Source: Acetobacteraceae bacterium
Lineage (GTDB): Bacteria; Pseudomonadota; Alphaproteobacteria; Acetobacterales; Acetobacteraceae
Direction: 5' to 3'
Length of the DNA stretch: 33,554 nt
Assembly (NCBI GenBank): GCA_030041375.1
Contig: JASHOA010000055.1
Location: 1 to 33,554, forward strand
The position numbers were made by a program, and so were the translations under genes. Shown here piece by piece: positions 33,333-33,554 of this stretch. A model generated the notes under the pieces. That model was not told the DNA's origin and did no database searches. It saw only the letters and a program-made list of their open reading frames with translations. The stretch's first letter is position 1; every line of letters starts with the position of its first letter.

Positions 33333-33364
33333 GCTAGCCATCTGTTGATGGCAAGATGGCTAGC
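33333..33364. promoter_or_regulatory. Perfect inverted repeat, likely VapB operator
   Basis: GCTAGCCATCT (33333-33343) and AGATGGCTAGC (33354-33364) are perfect 11-bp arms with a 10-nt spacer, just upstream of the vapB start on the minus strand. Position and symmetry fit an antitoxin-dimer binding site. Confidence 0.65.
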
Positions 33365-33397
33365 AGCGTGTCGGATTGGGGGGTACCCAAATTCTCG

Positions 33398-33420
33398 ATA
33401 GCTGGATAGCATCCAGCTAT
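33398..33420. repeat. Palindrome at the start of the IS transposase gene
   Basis: ATAGCTGGAT (33398-33407), spacer AGC, ATCCAGCTAT (33411-33420). It overlaps the transposase ATG (33419) and follows GGGGGGTACCC at about 33378-33388, which may be near the IS left end. It could hide the ribosome binding site in read-through transcripts, a common way IS elements limit transposase synthesis (inference). Confidence 0.5.
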
Positions 33421-33554
33421 GTCGAACTTCGTACCGTTCAACCGTGACCAGTCTTTTCTGCTGCCGCCGGACCTCAAGGACTGGCTGCCAGCGAATGATG
33501 TTGCCCACTTCATCGTCGCAGCGGTGGATCGGGTGCCATTGGCCTCGTTCCAGG
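33419..33554 (+). CDS. IS1182-type transposase, N-terminus (runs off window)
   Basis: 45 codons visible: MSNFVPFNRDQSFLLPPDLK then DWLPANDVAHFIVAAVDRVP and LASFQ. The NRDQ-x-FLLPPDLKDWLP-x-(D/N)-xx-A-x-F opening is typical of IS1182-family (DDE) transposases. Catalytic residues lie beyond the window. It marks an insertion sequence next to the vapBC pair. Confidence 0.85.
   Translation, partial: MSNFVPFNRDQSFLLPPDLKDWLPANDVAHFIVAAVDRVPLASFQ

Noticed and set aside
33293-33508. N-terminal extension of the vapB antitoxin frame
   Set aside because: The extension would read through the operator inverted repeat and the IS end. The antitoxin family begins at MAEPQLSVRS.

Overview
The window is GC-rich bacterial chromosome, most consistent with an alphaproteobacterium of the Rhodospirillales/Acetobacteraceae type. 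This is inferred from the rpsU-def-COQ9 neighbourhood, the mreBCD-mrdA-rodA cluster, the long C-minus type of L36 and frequent GTG/TTG starts. It is a mosaic of conserved housekeeping blocks and accessory inserts.

Layout. 1-189: 3' end of an unknown ORF with a strong hairpin. 300-5057: three tightly packed plus-strand genes for a TPP-dependent enzyme of the acetolactate synthase family, a sulfite-oxidase-like molybdopterin protein and a penicillin-acylase-family Ntn hydrolase. 5141-8516: a small hypothetical gene divergent from a 1000-residue single-chain restriction-methylation (type IIG-like) enzyme. 8563-11439: an insert ('island 1') with a LysR regulator, a secreted alpha/beta hydrolase, a possible flavin/PNPOx-fold protein and a 100-bp mobile element. 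It is bounded by 76-bp direct repeats made of the 3' ends of the flanking genes. 11489-15966 (minus): glycolate oxidase operon glcD-glcE-membrane protein-glcF. 16049-16174: rpmJ. 16293-16895: a wrecked vapBC locus whose toxin gene is split by a second copy of the 100-bp element. 17112-19051 (minus): an AT-richer module of unknown function. 19109-23667: a second accessory block ('island 2') with an SDR, two alpha/beta hydrolases and a divergent CGNR zinc-finger regulator. It lies between two copies of a small membrane-protein gene and carries a truncated third copy of the element. 23732-25399: PAS-like/EAL protein. 25415-26930: rpsU, def, COQ9. 26998-32568: mreB, mreC, mreD, mrdA, rodA. 32634-33292: an intact vapBC pair. 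33419-end: start of an IS1182-type transposase.

Main discovery. An exactly 100-bp, two-hairpin element occurs at 11116-11215 and 16545-16644, with a 3'-truncated copy at 22996-23064. Each full copy is flanked by a different 3-bp direct repeat (CTT/CTT and CTA/CTA). Removing the copy at 16545 plus one CTA restores a single 132-codon vapC frame across the break. The right-hand stem has a compensatory base-pair change between copies. It therefore looks like a small, structured, non-autonomous mobile element; I cannot name a described family for it.

How the genes work together. The glc genes should form the membrane-linked glycolate (2-hydroxyacid) oxidase. The mre/mrd genes form the elongasome for lateral wall growth. 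The two islands each pair a regulator with a HGA(F/W)ADGS-type hydrolase. In island 2 both the hydrolase nucleophile Ser and the SDR catalytic Lys are replaced, so this operon may not do the chemistry its families suggest. No tRNA, rRNA or CRISPR array was seen.
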